Positions 27,394 to 36,405 of a stretch of DNA of 64,000 bases are shown here, in pieces. Source of the stretch: Aromatoleum toluclasticum ATCC 700605. GTDB taxonomy: Bacteria; Pseudomonadota; Gammaproteobacteria; Burkholderiales; Rhodocyclaceae. The stretch lies in NCBI RefSeq assembly GCF_000378245.1, contig NZ_KB899505.1, positions 89,537 to 153,536 of the forward strand. Reading direction: 5' to 3'. Below the pieces are notes generated by a model that was not told the DNA's origin, did not search any database, and saw only the letters and a list, made by a program, of their open reading frames with translations. Positions within the stretch are counted from its first letter, which is position 1, and every line of letters begins with the position of its first letter. The position numbers were made by a program, and so were the translations under genes.

Positions 27394-29188
27394 GGTTCGG
27401 CCCTCCCTGCTGTACGGCCCGCTCCTGTTCGGCTTTCTCGCCAGCGGCGCCGTAGGCGCGGGTACCCGGCTGCGAGCGGGTGATCTTCACGTCGCCGTAG
27501 TCGATGCGCGGCGCGTCGGCGCCCGCGTAATGCGCGAGCGAGTGCCTGAGGAAGTTCGCGTCGTCGCGCTCGCCGAAGCCGTCGAGACGCTGGTGCGCAC
27601 CGCGCGATTCGCGCCGCTCGAGGGCCGACCACGCCATCGCCTGCGCAACCTCGAGCTGGTAGCCGAGCTCGATCGCGAGCAGCCAGTCGGTATTCCACAC
27701 GCAGGAGCTGTCCTCGACCTTCACCCTGCGATAGCGCTCGCGCAGTTCGGCGAGCTTGTCGCAGGTCGCCTGCATGCTGTCGGCCTGACGGTAGATGCCG
27801 CAGCCGTCTTCCATGCTCTGCGCCATGTCCTTGCGCAGCGTGGCGATGCGCTCGGTGCCGGCGGCGTTCGTCACGAGCCCGAGCGCGCGCTGCTGCGACG
27901 CCTCCGCCTGCTTCAGCAACACCTCCGTCGATCCGGGCGCGACCGATTTCGCGAAGGCTGCGGCCTCGACGCCGGCGGTCTTGCCGAACACGCACAGCTC
28001 CGCGAGCGAATTCGAGCCGAGGCGGTTGGCGCCGTGGATGCCGACGCTGGAGCATTCGCCCGCCGCATACAGGCCCGGCAGCGGCGCGGCGCAGCGCCCA
28101 TCGACGAGGATGCCGCCCATCGTGTAATGCACCGCCGGGCGCACGGGGATCGGGGTCTTGGCCGGATCGACGCCGAGGAATTCCTCGGCCAGCTCGTAGA
28201 TCTGCGGCAGGCGCTCGCGCAGCCTGGCTTCGCCGAGATGGCGCAGGTCAAGGTGCACGACCGGGCCGTGCGGGCCGTCGATGGTGCGCCCCTTCTGCTG
28301 CTCGTACCAGAAGGCCTGGCTCAGGCGGTCGCGCGGGCCGAGCTCCATCGCCTTGTTGCGCGGCGTCGGCTCGGCGGGCCCGAGGCCGTAGTCCTGCAGG
28401 TAACGGTAGCCGTCCCGGTTCAGCAGGAAGCCCCCTTCGCCACGGCAGGCCTCGGTGAACAGCAGGCCGGTGCCGGGCATGCAGGTCGGGTGGTACTGGA
28501 CGAATTCCATGTCGCGCAGCGGCACGCCGTGGCGGTAGGCGAGCGCCATGCCGTCGCCGGTGACGATGCCGCCGTTGGTGTTCTCGCGGAAGACGCGCCC
28601 GGCGCCGCCAGTGGCGATGATCACGGCGTTGGCCTGGATCAGCGTGAAGCGGCGCGACGCGATGTCGACGACGACCACGCCCTGCACGCGCCCGTCCTCG
28701 ACGACCAGGTCGAGGCAGAAGTTCTCGTCGAAGCGCCGGATGGACGGGTACTTGAGCGAGGTCTGGAACAGCGTGTGCAGCATGTGGAAGCCGGTTTTGT
28801 CGGCAGCGAACCACGTGCGCTCGATCTTCATGCCGCCGAAGGCACGCACGTTGATGTGGCCGTCCGTCTTGCGGCTCCAGGGACAGCCCCAGTGCTCGAG
28901 CTGGACCATTTCCTCCGTGCAGCGCGCGACGAAGTCCTCGACCACATCCTGCTCGCACAGCCAGTCGCCGCCGGCGACGGTGTCGTGAAAGTGGTGTTCG
29001 AGGCTGTCGTGGGCCTGCACGACGCCGGCGGCCCCGCCCTCGGCCGCCACGGTGTGGCTGCGCATCGGGTAGACCTTGGAAACCAGCGCGATCCTCAGCG
29101 AGGGGTCGGACTCGGCGGCCGCGATCGCGGCACGCAGGCCCGCTCCGCCCGCACCGACTATTGCGACGTCTGCCTTCCAGGCATCCAT
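27386..29188 (-). CDS. frdA: Fumarate reductase flavoprotein subunit
   Basis: A 600-residue covalent-FAD subunit that reduces fumarate to succinate, the terminal step of anaerobic fumarate respiration. The FAD-binding Rossmann motif is VAIVGAGGAGLRAA (8-21), and the flavinylated His is in MRSHTVAAEGG (about 45). Substrate-site segments include HPTCMPGTGLLFTEACRGEGG and RPAVHYTMGGILVD, and ANRLGSNSLAELCVFG is conserved. The C-terminal helical domain is complete. It is the first gene of frdABCD; the four-subunit make-up with separate C and D anchors points to FRD and not SDH. Confidence 0.96.
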   Translation of the reverse strand: MDAWKADVAIVGAGGAGLRAAIAAAESDPSLRIALVSKVYPMRSHTVAAEGGAAGVVQAHDSLEHHFHDTVAGGDWLCEQDVVEDFVARCTEEMVQLEHWGCPWSRKTDGHINVRAFGGMKIERTWFAADKTGFHMLHTLFQTSLKYPSIRRFDENFCLDLVVEDGRVQGVVVVDIASRRFTLIQANAVIIATGGAGRVFRENTNGGIVTGDGMALAYRHGVPLRDMEFVQYHPTCMPGTGLLFTEACRGEGGFLLNRDGYRYLQDYGLGPAEPTPRNKAMELGPRDRLSQAFWYEQQKGRTIDGPHGPVVHLDLRHLGEARLRERLPQIYELAEEFLGVDPAKTPIPVRPAVHYTMGGILVDGRCAAPLPGLYAAGECSSVGIHGANRLGSNSLAELCVFGKTAGVEAAAFAKSVAPGSTEVLLKQAEASQQRALGLVTNAAGTERIATLRKDMAQSMEDGCGIYRQADSMQATCDKLAELRERYRRVKVEDSSCVWNTDWLLAIELGYQLEVAQAMAWSALERRESRGAHQRLDGFGERDDANFLRHSLAHYAGADAPRIDYGDVKITRSQPGTRAYGAAGEKAEQERAVQQGGPNRV

Positions 29189-29513
29189 GACGCTTTTCCC
29201 CTTTCGGCAGGCCCGGCAATGCCGCGCCCCTGGAAGATCTGCTCGTGCGACGGACAGGAATCGACCCGCCTTCCGGATACGGAAACGAGCACGCTCTCCT
29301 TATATACCAACGTCACGAACAGCACTATGACGTTGTTGCAATCCAGTGTAACTCCCGAGCCGAATACCCACAACGAGGACAGGATTATACAAGCCCGAAC
29401 ATGCGGGAAAATTCATCAGCCGCGAGCGCACTTATGACACACACGCATCAACGTGCATGTAAGATGAACTTCCTCCGCCCTGCCGGGCCCGCACGACACG
29501 TTCCCGACACGCC
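29189..29513. other. Divergent control region between frdA and EamA transporter
   Basis: A 325-base gap. It holds TATATA (29301-29306), a candidate -10 for the minus-strand frd operon. I saw no clean FNR-type site (TTGAT-N4-ATCAA). A separate inverted repeat is listed at 29308-29335. The plus-strand side (29400-29513) has no clear promoter boxes. Confidence 0.45.
29308..29335. promoter_or_regulatory. Inverted repeat near the frdA promoter
   Basis: CAACGTCA (29308-29315) and TGACGTTG (29328-29335) are exact reverse complements with a 12-base spacer. The element lies directly upstream of the candidate frdA -10 box, at a place where an activator for fumarate or anaerobic respiration could bind. 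The binding protein is unknown. Confidence 0.45.
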
Positions 29514-30395
29514 ATGGCCACTCTCCATCCCCGTCTGACTGCCGTAGCCCCCCTCCTCTTCGTCCTGCTGTGGAGCACCGGCTTCATCGGCGCGAAATTC
29601 GGCCTGCCCTTTGCGGAACCGCTTACCTTCCTGAGCACCCGCTACGTGCTGGTCATCACGCTGATGGGCGCACTGGCGCTCGCGATGCGCGCGCCCTGGC
29701 CGCGCGACTGGCGCATGGTCGTCCACATCGGGGTGGCTGGCCTGCTGGTGCAGGCGACCTACCTCGGCGGGGTGTTCATGTCGATCCACCGCGGTCTGCC
29801 TGCGGGCGTCTCCTCCCTGGTGGTCGGCATGCAGCCGCTGCTGACCGCCCTCGGCGCCGGCTGGTTGCTGGGCGAACGGGTCACGCCGCGCCAATGGACG
29901 GGGCTCGTGCTGGGTTTTCTCGGCGTGACGCTGGTTGTCAGCAACAAGGTCGCGGTCGGCGTCTCGGCCGCGGAGCTGGGCTGGAAGCTCGCACCGGCCC
30001 TTGCGGCATTGGCCGGAATCACTGTCGGCACGCTGTACCAGAAGCGTTTCTGCCCGAGCTTCGACCTGCGCACCGGTTCGGTCCTGCAGTTCATCCCCAG
30101 CCTGATCGTCACCGGCTTCATCGCCAGCCGCACCGAAACCCTGCACGTCGACTGGAGCGGGCAGTTCACCTTCGCATTGCTGTGGCTCGTACTCGTGCTC
30201 TCGCTCGGCGCGATCAGCCTGCTCAACCTGCTGATCCGCAGCGGCAGCGCCGTGAACGTGGCCAGCCTGTTCTATCTGACGCCGCCGACGACGGCGCTGA
30301 TGGCCTGGCTGCTGTTCGGCGAGACGCTCACCGGCCTCGCGCTCGCCGGCATGGCCGTCGCCGTGCTGGGCGTGTGGCTCGCGCGCAAGGCCTGA
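29514..30395 (+). CDS. EamA/DMT family transporter
   Basis: A 293-residue, ten-helix transporter with two EamA repeats. The N-terminal LLFVLLWSTGFIGAKFGLPFAEPLTFL is typical of the RhaT/EamA branch, and GETLTGLALAGMAVAVLGVWLARK closes the second repeat. Substrate unknown. It is not closely similar to the EamA protein at 18183-19073 in its N-terminal helices. It is divergent from frdA. Confidence 0.9.
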   Translation: MATLHPRLTAVAPLLFVLLWSTGFIGAKFGLPFAEPLTFLSTRYVLVITLMGALALAMRAPWPRDWRMVVHIGVAGLLVQATYLGGVFMSIHRGLPAGVSSLVVGMQPLLTALGAGWLLGERVTPRQWTGLVLGFLGVTLVVSNKVAVGVSAAELGWKLAPALAALAGITVGTLYQKRFCPSFDLRTGSVLQFIPSLIVTGFIASRTETLHVDWSGQFTFALLWLVLVLSLGAISLLNLLIRSGSAVNVASLFYLTPPTTALMAWLLFGETLTGLALAGMAVAVLGVWLARKA

Positions 30396-30557
30396 CGCCT
30401 CCGTCCGGCGGGCCCGGCCCGCGCCGACTCACCCGGAATCCGCCTTCGGCGGCATACCCTTGCTCCGCATAGGTGATAACCACAATGCGGAAGTTCACAC
30501 TGCCCATGATTCTCCCCGGTCGAAATAATCGCGGCCACGCAGTCAATAACCGAGGAG

Positions 30558-31949
30558 ATGGATTTGGTAAAGAAACCGTTTTACACGTCGCTGTATTTCC
30601 AGGTCATCGTCGCGATCGTGATTGGCGTGCTGCTGGGGCATTTCTACCCGCAGACCGGCGCTGCGATGAAACCGCTGGGTGACGGCTTCATCAAGCTGAT
30701 CAAGATGATCATCGCCCCGATCATCTTCTGTACCGTCGTCGTCGGCATCGCCGGCATGGAGGACATGAAGAAGGTCGGCAAGACGGGTGGCCTGGCGCTG
30801 CTGTATTTCGAGGTCGTCAGCACGATCGCGCTGATGGTGGGACTGGTCATCGTCAATACCGTCAAGCCGGGCGCCGGCATGAACATCGACGTGACGACGC
30901 TGGATACGAAAGCGATCGCCGCCTATACCGACCCGTCGAAGATGCAGAGCACGACGGAGTTCCTGCTGCACGTGATCCCGACAACCGTCGTCGACGCCTT
31001 CGCGAAGGGCGAGATCCTGCAGGTGCTGCTGTTCTCGGTGCTGTTCGGCTTCGCGCTGCACAAGTTCGGCGGCCGTGGCACGCCGGTGTTCGACTTCATC
31101 GAGAAGTTCTCGCACGTGCTGTTCGGCATCGTCGGCTACATCATGAAGGTCGCGCCGATCGGCGCGTTCGGCGCGATGGCCTTCACGATCGGCAAGCACG
31201 GCGTCGGCGCCCTCGCCCAGCTCGGCATGCTGATGGGCACCTTCTACGCGACCTGCCTCGTGTTCATCTTCGGCGTGCTGGGCCTGATCGCACGCATCCA
31301 CGGCTTCTCGGTCGTGAAGCTGATCGCCTACATCAAGGAAGAGCTGCTGATCGTGCTGGGCACCTCGTCGTCCGAGTCGGCGCTACCGCGCATCATGGCC
31401 AAGATGGAGAACCTGGGCTGCAAGAAGTCGACCGTCGGCCTCGTGATCCCGACCGGCTACTCGTTCAACCTCGACGGCACCTCGATCTACCTGACGATGG
31501 CGGCCGTGTTCATCGCGCAGGCGACCAACACCCCGCTGGACCTGACGCAACAGCTGACCCTGCTTGCGGTGTTGCTCCTGACCTCGAAGGGCGCGGCGGG
31601 CGTCACCGGCAGCGGCTTCATCGTACTCGCCGCGACGCTGTCGGCCGTCGGCGGCGTGCCGGTGGCGGGCCTTGCGCTGATCCTTGGCATCGACCGCTTC
31701 ATGTCGGAAGCTCGTGCGCTGACCAACCTGATCGGCAACAGCGTCGCGACCGTGGTCGTCGCGAAATGGTGCAAGGACGTCGACATGAAGGTGCTCAACA
31801 GCCACCTCAACAACGAGACGATCGAGGAAGCCAACGATCCCGAGGCCGTGCTCGACCAGCAGGACGCGCACATGGACGTGCGCCAGGCCGTGGCGAAGGT
31901 GACAGAAGCGGCCGAAATGCCGCAGCTCGCAGTGCCTGCCCGCGCGTAA
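30558..31949 (+). CDS. dctA: C4-dicarboxylate:cation symporter DctA
   Basis: A 463-residue sodium/proton-coupled importer for succinate, fumarate and malate. [20 protein letters not shown], the [17 protein letters not shown] segment, the serine-rich reentrant loop [13 protein letters not shown] and the [16 protein letters not shown] signature are all present. GAGGAG directly abuts the ATG at 30558, which is too close; a TTG at 30564 (giving [13 protein letters not shown]) has ideal spacing and may be the true start. A dicarboxylate importer close to frdABCD makes physiological sense, since it could supply fumarate. A terminator follows. Confidence 0.95.
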   Translation: MDLVKKPFYTSLYFQVIVAIVIGVLLGHFYPQTGAAMKPLGDGFIKLIKMIIAPIIFCTVVVGIAGMEDMKKVGKTGGLALLYFEVVSTIALMVGLVIVNTVKPGAGMNIDVTTLDTKAIAAYTDPSKMQSTTEFLLHVIPTTVVDAFAKGEILQVLLFSVLFGFALHKFGGRGTPVFDFIEKFSHVLFGIVGYIMKVAPIGAFGAMAFTIGKHGVGALAQLGMLMGTFYATCLVFIFGVLGLIARIHGFSVVKLIAYIKEELLIVLGTSSSESALPRIMAKMENLGCKKSTVGLVIPTGYSFNLDGTSIYLTMAAVFIAQATNTPLDLTQQLTLLAVLLLTSKGAAGVTGSGFIVLAATLSAVGGVPVAGLALILGIDRFMSEARALTNLIGNSVATVVVAKWCKDVDMKVLNSHLNNETIEEANDPEAVLDQQDAHMDVRQAVAKVTEAAEMPQLAVPARA

Positions 31950-31978
31950 GCGCGCCGCTTGCGGCAGCGAAAAGCACA

Positions 31979-32012
31979 TCGGCCCGCCAGCATCCGCTGG
32001 CGGGCCGATTTC
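31979..32012 (+). terminator. Rho-independent terminator of dctA
   Basis: TCGGCCCGCCAGC pairs with GCTGGCGGGCCGA around a 4-base loop, followed by TTTCTTT. It ends dctA and may also stop the convergent gene. Confidence 0.9.
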
Positions 32013-32053
32013 TTTGCTGCGCGAGGCCGGAACTCCCCGGCCCCGGGTCTGCG

Positions 32054-32974
32054 TCAGCCGGGCAGCAACACACCCGCGTTGCGGATCGCCTTCTGGTACT
32101 CCGCCGTCGATTCGTCGATCGTCTTCAGCGCGTTGTCGAGTTCGTTGCGCTTGGTCTGGGCGTCGGCATCTGCGCGGAGCTTGACCGCGCGGTCGAGCGT
32201 TCCCTTGAGCTGCGCCTCGCGAGCGCTGCCGTTGGGCACCAGCATCGGGATCAGCATGCGGTAGGTCTCGTTGCGGTCCTGCTCGTAGCGGTACTCGTCG
32301 CCCTTGCTGTCGAACTGCAGCGTGCGCACGAGCGTCTCGCCGCCGCGCAGGCGCTCGATCTGGACCTTGGTGCGCAGGTAAGCGTGATCGAGGATCGCGC
32401 GGCCGCGACGCGCATCGGCCGCGCGCTCGGCGTCGGCGTCGCCCATCAGCTTGTCCACGATCTTCACCTCGGCCCGACCCTTGTCGTCGCTCTTTTCCTC
32501 GGCGATGCGCGCCAGCGCGTCGCGCAGGGACTTGGTCGATTCCTTGCGCGCCGTGTACTCCTTCTGCTCGCGCGGGTCCGCGGCGGAGGCCGGCGCTGCC
32601 GCCTTGGCTCCGTTCGCCGCGGGCTTCACGAGCTCGGCAATCGAGAGCTTGGCGCCGAGGTAGGCATCTTCGAGCAACAGGCGTGCATCGAGGATTCTGC
32701 CGTCGGCCGCCGCAGCCTCGGCCTGCTTGATCTTCGCTTCGTTGTCCTGCACGACACGCGAATTGTCCACCTTGCGCTGCTCTCCGACACGCTTGAGCGC
32801 CTTGTTGAGCTCCCTGGTGCTGTCGAGCACGCGCGCAAAGTCGCTTTTCATCCGCGCTTCCTCGGCGGCCACCACGCGGGCCGACTGCACGTCGGCAAAC
32901 ACGTCGGCCGTTCCGAGAAAGCCCGCGCCCGCAACCAGCGCGGCCCCGAGGGCGAATTTCGATCCGTTCTTCAT
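32054..32974 (-). CDS. Unrecognised periplasmic helical protein
   Basis: A 306-residue exported protein (signal peptide MKNGSKFALGAALVAGAGFLG...). The mature part is highly charged and almost wholly helical, probably with coiled coils: EARMKSDFARVLDSTRELNKALKRVGEQRKVDNSR and KEYTARKESTKSLRDALARIAEEK. The two halves (about 35-120 and 130-220) look alike, each with a start of D/E-S-T-(R/K), an LxxALxRI/V-x-E segment and an ILD(A/H)(R/A)-type YL stretch, suggesting an internal duplication. AAGGGGAAT precedes the ATG at 32974. I do not recognise the family. Convergent with dctA and divergent from the next gene. Confidence 0.65.
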   Translation of the reverse strand: MKNGSKFALGAALVAGAGFLGTADVFADVQSARVVAAEEARMKSDFARVLDSTRELNKALKRVGEQRKVDNSRVVQDNEAKIKQAEAAAADGRILDARLLLEDAYLGAKLSIAELVKPAANGAKAAAPASAADPREQKEYTARKESTKSLRDALARIAEEKSDDKGRAEVKIVDKLMGDADAERAADARRGRAILDHAYLRTKVQIERLRGGETLVRTLQFDSKGDEYRYEQDRNETYRMLIPMLVPNGSAREAQLKGTLDRAVKLRADADAQTKRNELDNALKTIDESTAEYQKAIRNAGVLLPG

Positions 32975-33300
32975 GCTATTCCCCTTGTTTTGCATGTTCC
33001 GGTGCATAGCCTTCCCCGCTTCCGGCCTCCCGTGGCTTCGATATGGACACGGGACGGGACGGCAGTGCCGTCCATGACCAAAGTCTAGCTCATTAGCCAC
33101 GTCACGATCATGGGTTTGGTCAAATCGGCCACAGATTCGCAGGCCCCGTGCCGCGGCCGGATCGACGCCCGGGGGTATGCGAAAGACATTGCACCGGGAC
33201 TTTTCGGGCGAATAGGGAATATTGCGCCGCCAGCCGGCGTTTACCCGTTGTCGGCGCCGGAAGGCGCGGCGACTGGAAAGACCCCGACAAGGAGATGAAG
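32975..33300. other. Divergent intergenic region
   Basis: A 326-base gap between two divergent genes for exported proteins. TTGACC on the minus strand (33117-33122) is a possible -35, but I could not find a matching -10 at good spacing. No repeat or ORF in it is convincing. Confidence 0.3.
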
Positions 33301-33807
33301 ATGAATCGACTGATATGGACGGGCATCTGCGCATTGGCCGCAGGCTGCATCGCGAGTACCGCAACGGCCGCAGGACGGGACGACAAGATCCTCGAGTTCG
33401 ACACGATGGTCGGAGTGCCCTTGCCCTATACGGGCCCGACCAACGCGATCCGGGGCGTGAACGGTGGCGGCCTGCCTTGGACCATCGCGGGAGCGGAAGG
33501 AGATCTCACGGCGTCCGGCAAGCTCGAGATCCGCGTCACGGGCCTGGTCTTTGCCGACGACTCCATCGTCCCGGAAAACATTCGCGGCAAGAACACCGTC
33601 CCGAATTTCCGAGCGATCGTGAGTTGCCTGAGCAGGAGCTCGCCGACGAGCGCATCGACCGTAAATGTGGTGACGGCCCCCTTCCCGGCCAGCGCAACGG
33701 GCGACGCCTATATCGAGGCCCAGCTGGAGCTGCCCCAGCCGTGCATCGCGCCGATCATCTTCGTGACGAGTCCGACCGGCGCGTGGTTTGCGGCGACGGG
33801 CATGTGA
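33301..33807 (+). CDS. Hypothetical secreted protein, 168 residues
   Basis: Signal peptide MNRLIWTGICALAAGCIASTATA followed by a beta-rich domain: DKILEFDTMVGVPLPYTGPTNAIRGVNGGGLPW, then GKLEIRVTGLVFA and two Cys (CLSR, PCIAP) that may pair. AGGAG six bases before the ATG at 33301 fixes the start. I know this only as a conserved hypothetical type of bacterial exported protein; no function can be given. Its 3' end converges on the GDSL autotransporter gene (21 bases). Confidence 0.65.
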   Translation: MNRLIWTGICALAAGCIASTATAAGRDDKILEFDTMVGVPLPYTGPTNAIRGVNGGGLPWTIAGAEGDLTASGKLEIRVTGLVFADDSIVPENIRGKNTVPNFRAIVSCLSRSSPTSASTVNVVTAPFPASATGDAYIEAQLELPQPCIAPIIFVTSPTGAWFAATGM

Positions 33808-33828
33808 GCTTCGCCCGCCGCGCGACCG

Positions 33829-35646
33829 TCAGAAGCCGAGGCTGAGCCCGCCCTGCAGCGCGTAGGCACGCACGTCGTCCTGCGCGATGCGGGTCGACAG
33901 CGCGAGGTTGCCGCTCAGGGTCGGCGAGAACTTCGCGCCGACGCCGACGACCGCCGTGCCCCAGGTGCGCTCGGGCGCAAAGGCCGGCAGGGCGAAGCCG
34001 TTGGCGGGCAGGCTGGCGAGGCTCGCATGCACCTTGCGGTCGTCGTCCTCGAAATCGCGGTTGAGGGCGACGCGCGCGTACGGCAGGTAGCGGCCCAGAT
34101 CCCAGCTCGCCTGGTAGCCGATGCTGCCGAGCAGGGAATTGCGGTCCTGGCTGCGGAAGGCCATCGTGGTCGAGGACTGCCCCTTCTCGGTGAAGCCGTC
34201 GACCTCGACCTGCTGCAAGTGCATGCCTAGCGTCGGCCCGTGGCGCAGCGCGCCCGCACTGAAGTCGTAGCCGGCCAGCACGCCCAGGGAGAGGTTGGTG
34301 CCCGAGGTCGAGCCCTTCATGGTGCGCTGCGCCGCGCCCAGCGTGACGTCGCGGCGGGTGTCGTAGTCGATGCTGCCGAATGCTCCGACCGCCGTCGCGT
34401 GCAGGGGACCGCTGCGGTAGCCGGCATACAGCGCGAGGGTCTGCTCGCGCTGTTCGTAGTCGCCGGCATCGGCGGAGAAATCGGCGTCGAACATGGCCAG
34501 GCCAACCGCTGCGCCGACGCTGAGCGAAGGCGAGATCCAGGTGTCGACGCCCACGGCGAGGTCATAGGGGTTGCCGCTGGCGCCGGGCACCGCTTCGCTC
34601 GACGAATATTTGAGGCGCCCGCCGCCGAGACTTGCCCACAGGTTGCGCCCGCTCTGCCCGCGCGCCCAGGCGCCGAGGGCGAGCTGGTCCTGCACGGTGG
34701 AGAACAGCGCCTCGCGGGTGTAGAGCGGCGACTCGGCAAGCAGCGACACCGCACCCGGTGCACGCAGTACGCCCAGCGCGTAATCGGCGATCACGCGATG
34801 GCCGGCGGTCGTCGGATGCACACCGTCGGCGAAGAGGAAGGTCTGGTCGGCACCCGGGGCGACAAGGTCGGCGGCCGTACACACCAGCGAGGGCGTAAGT
34901 CCGCAGGCGGGAACGGTCACGTTGGCGAAGCCATAGGGTGCGGGATCGGCACCGACTTCGCGCAGCAAGGAAAAGGTGTCGAGCGGGATGACCTGGATGC
35001 GGGCGGTAGCCAGGCCGCCGTACAGCACCTGGTTATAGGCACTCGAGAGTGCCGTGACGGCGGCAGCATTGGCGGGGCCGAGGGAGGCGCCGAAGGGCGT
35101 GGCACCGACGTCGGGGAGCGTCGAGACGAGGATGTAGCGCGCGCCGGCGGCCTTCAGCGTCCCGACTGCCGCGACCTGACCGGTTGCCGCCGTGACGATG
35201 TCGCCAAGCGGGTTTGACGATGTCTCGAGTGCCAGGAAGAGGTCGTTGGCGCCACCCCACACCGAGTACAGCGCTCCCGGGTCGGCCCGGCCGCCGGTGG
35301 ACGCGAGGTAGGCGGCAATCTGGCTCTGGATCGGCGTCGCGAAGCGGGTCGGATCGGCGTCGGGGTAGCCCGGCCGGGCAGTCACGCGCGCGCCTCCCAT
35401 CGCGTAGTTGCTGCCACCGGCCACGGCGGGCGTGGCATCCGTCCCGAGCGCTGCGGCGAGGTTCTCGCTCCACACCGGGCCCGGATTGGTCGTGAAGCGC
35501 CCGGTTCCCGGGGGCAGGAAGGCGGAAAAGCTGCCGGCATCGCTGAGGCTGTCGCCGAAGAAGTAGGTGTTGCTGAAGTCGGCCGCAGCCGCACTCGCGC
35601 TGAATGCCGCCGCGACGGCCATGCCGAGCAGGGACGGTCTGATCAT
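33829..35646 (-). CDS. Autotransporter GDSL-type esterase (EstA-like)
   Basis: A 605-residue type V secreted esterase. After the signal peptide (to about residue 21) the SGNH/GDSL hydrolase domain begins TYFFGDSLSDAGSF with the nucleophile Ser, and contains the GGAND block (block III) and DGVHPTTAGH with the catalytic Asp/His. The C-terminal 280 residues form the autotransporter beta-barrel, ending ...ALQGGLSLGF with the terminal Phe needed for outer-membrane assembly. The family (EstA, lip1) displays a lipase/esterase on the cell surface. No neighbour suggests the substrate. Confidence 0.93.
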   Translation of the reverse strand: MIRPSLLGMAVAAAFSASAAAADFSNTYFFGDSLSDAGSFSAFLPPGTGRFTTNPGPVWSENLAAALGTDATPAVAGGSNYAMGGARVTARPGYPDADPTRFATPIQSQIAAYLASTGGRADPGALYSVWGGANDLFLALETSSNPLGDIVTAATGQVAAVGTLKAAGARYILVSTLPDVGATPFGASLGPANAAAVTALSSAYNQVLYGGLATARIQVIPLDTFSLLREVGADPAPYGFANVTVPACGLTPSLVCTAADLVAPGADQTFLFADGVHPTTAGHRVIADYALGVLRAPGAVSLLAESPLYTREALFSTVQDQLALGAWARGQSGRNLWASLGGGRLKYSSSEAVPGASGNPYDLAVGVDTWISPSLSVGAAVGLAMFDADFSADAGDYEQREQTLALYAGYRSGPLHATAVGAFGSIDYDTRRDVTLGAAQRTMKGSTSGTNLSLGVLAGYDFSAGALRHGPTLGMHLQQVEVDGFTEKGQSSTTMAFRSQDRNSLLGSIGYQASWDLGRYLPYARVALNRDFEDDDRKVHASLASLPANGFALPAFAPERTWGTAVVGVGAKFSPTLSGNLALSTRIAQDDVRAYALQGGLSLGF

Positions 35647-35668
35647 CGGAAATCTCCGGTTGGTTCAT

Positions 35669-35688
35669 GCCGCGAGCCGGCTCGCGGC
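35669..35688. promoter_or_regulatory. 20-bp perfect palindrome upstream of the esterase
   Basis: GCCGCGAGCC followed by its exact reverse complement GGCTCGCGGC. It lies 22 bases before the esterase ATG on the minus strand. It could be a dimeric operator or a leader stem-loop. It is not one of the REP copies seen elsewhere in the window. Confidence 0.5.
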
Positions 35689-35805
35689 GGGGGGGAGGGC
35701 GAGTATCGTACCGGCATTATCCAGCGTCAATCCGGCTGTCATGCAAGGCACGGCATGTAACAGCGTGTGCGGTAAGGATAGGCTGCCTTCCTTTAGAATG
35801 CGCGG

Positions 35806-36363
35806 ATGAAGGTCACATCCGCATCGCGCATCGTCGCGACCCGCATCCTGGGCCTGGATCCCGGACTGCGCATCACGGGATTCGGCGTCATCGACAAGCT
35901 CGGCAGCCAGCTGCGCTACGTCGCGAGCGGCTGCATCCGGACACGCGACGGGGAACTCCCCGGACGCCTGAAGACGCTGCTCGACGGCGTGCGCGAGGTC
36001 ATTGCGACCTATACGCCGGATCAGGCCGCGGTCGAGAAGGTGTTCGTGAATGTGAACCCGCAATCCACGCTGTTGCTCGGGCAGGCACGCGGCGCGGTGA
36101 TCTGCGGCGCGGTGGCCTGCGACCTGCCGGTGCATGAATACACGGCCCTGCAGGTCAAGCAGGCAGTGGTCGGCTACGGCAAGGCGAACAAGGAGCAGGT
36201 GCAGCACATGGTGCAGCGCCTGCTCGCGCTCGACGGCAGCCCCGGTCCGGACGCGGCCGACGCGCTCGCGTGCGCGATCTGCCACGCACATGGCGGCGAG
36301 GGCCTCGGCGGCGTGACGGGCGGGCGCCGGCGCGCCGGCCGCATCCTCGTCCTCCCGCAGTAA
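35806..36363 (+). CDS. ruvC: Holliday junction resolvase RuvC
   Basis: Endonuclease that cuts Holliday junctions. The 185-residue product starts [17 protein letters not shown] with the first catalytic Asp, has the second acidic residue in [23 protein letters not shown], and ends with the D-A-A-D-A-L-A block bearing the last acidic pair. The 10-15 extra residues at the N-terminus are harmless; an internal start is possible. ruvA and ruvB do not follow; the next gene is convergent, so this ruvC stands alone. Confidence 0.95.
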   Translation: MKVTSASRIVATRILGLDPGLRITGFGVIDKLGSQLRYVASGCIRTRDGELPGRLKTLLDGVREVIATYTPDQAAVEKVFVNVNPQSTLLLGQARGAVICGAVACDLPVHEYTALQVKQAVVGYGKANKEQVQHMVQRLLALDGSPGPDAADALACAICHAHGGEGLGGVTGGRRRAGRILVLPQ

Positions 36364-36405
36364 GCCGATGCCCGACGAGCACCGTTCGGGCTGGCCGGTT
36401 GGCCG

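Noticed and set aside
29189..29513. FNR site for the frd operon
   Set aside because: No TTGAT-N4-ATCAA-like sequence is present; only the CAACGTCA repeat is noted.
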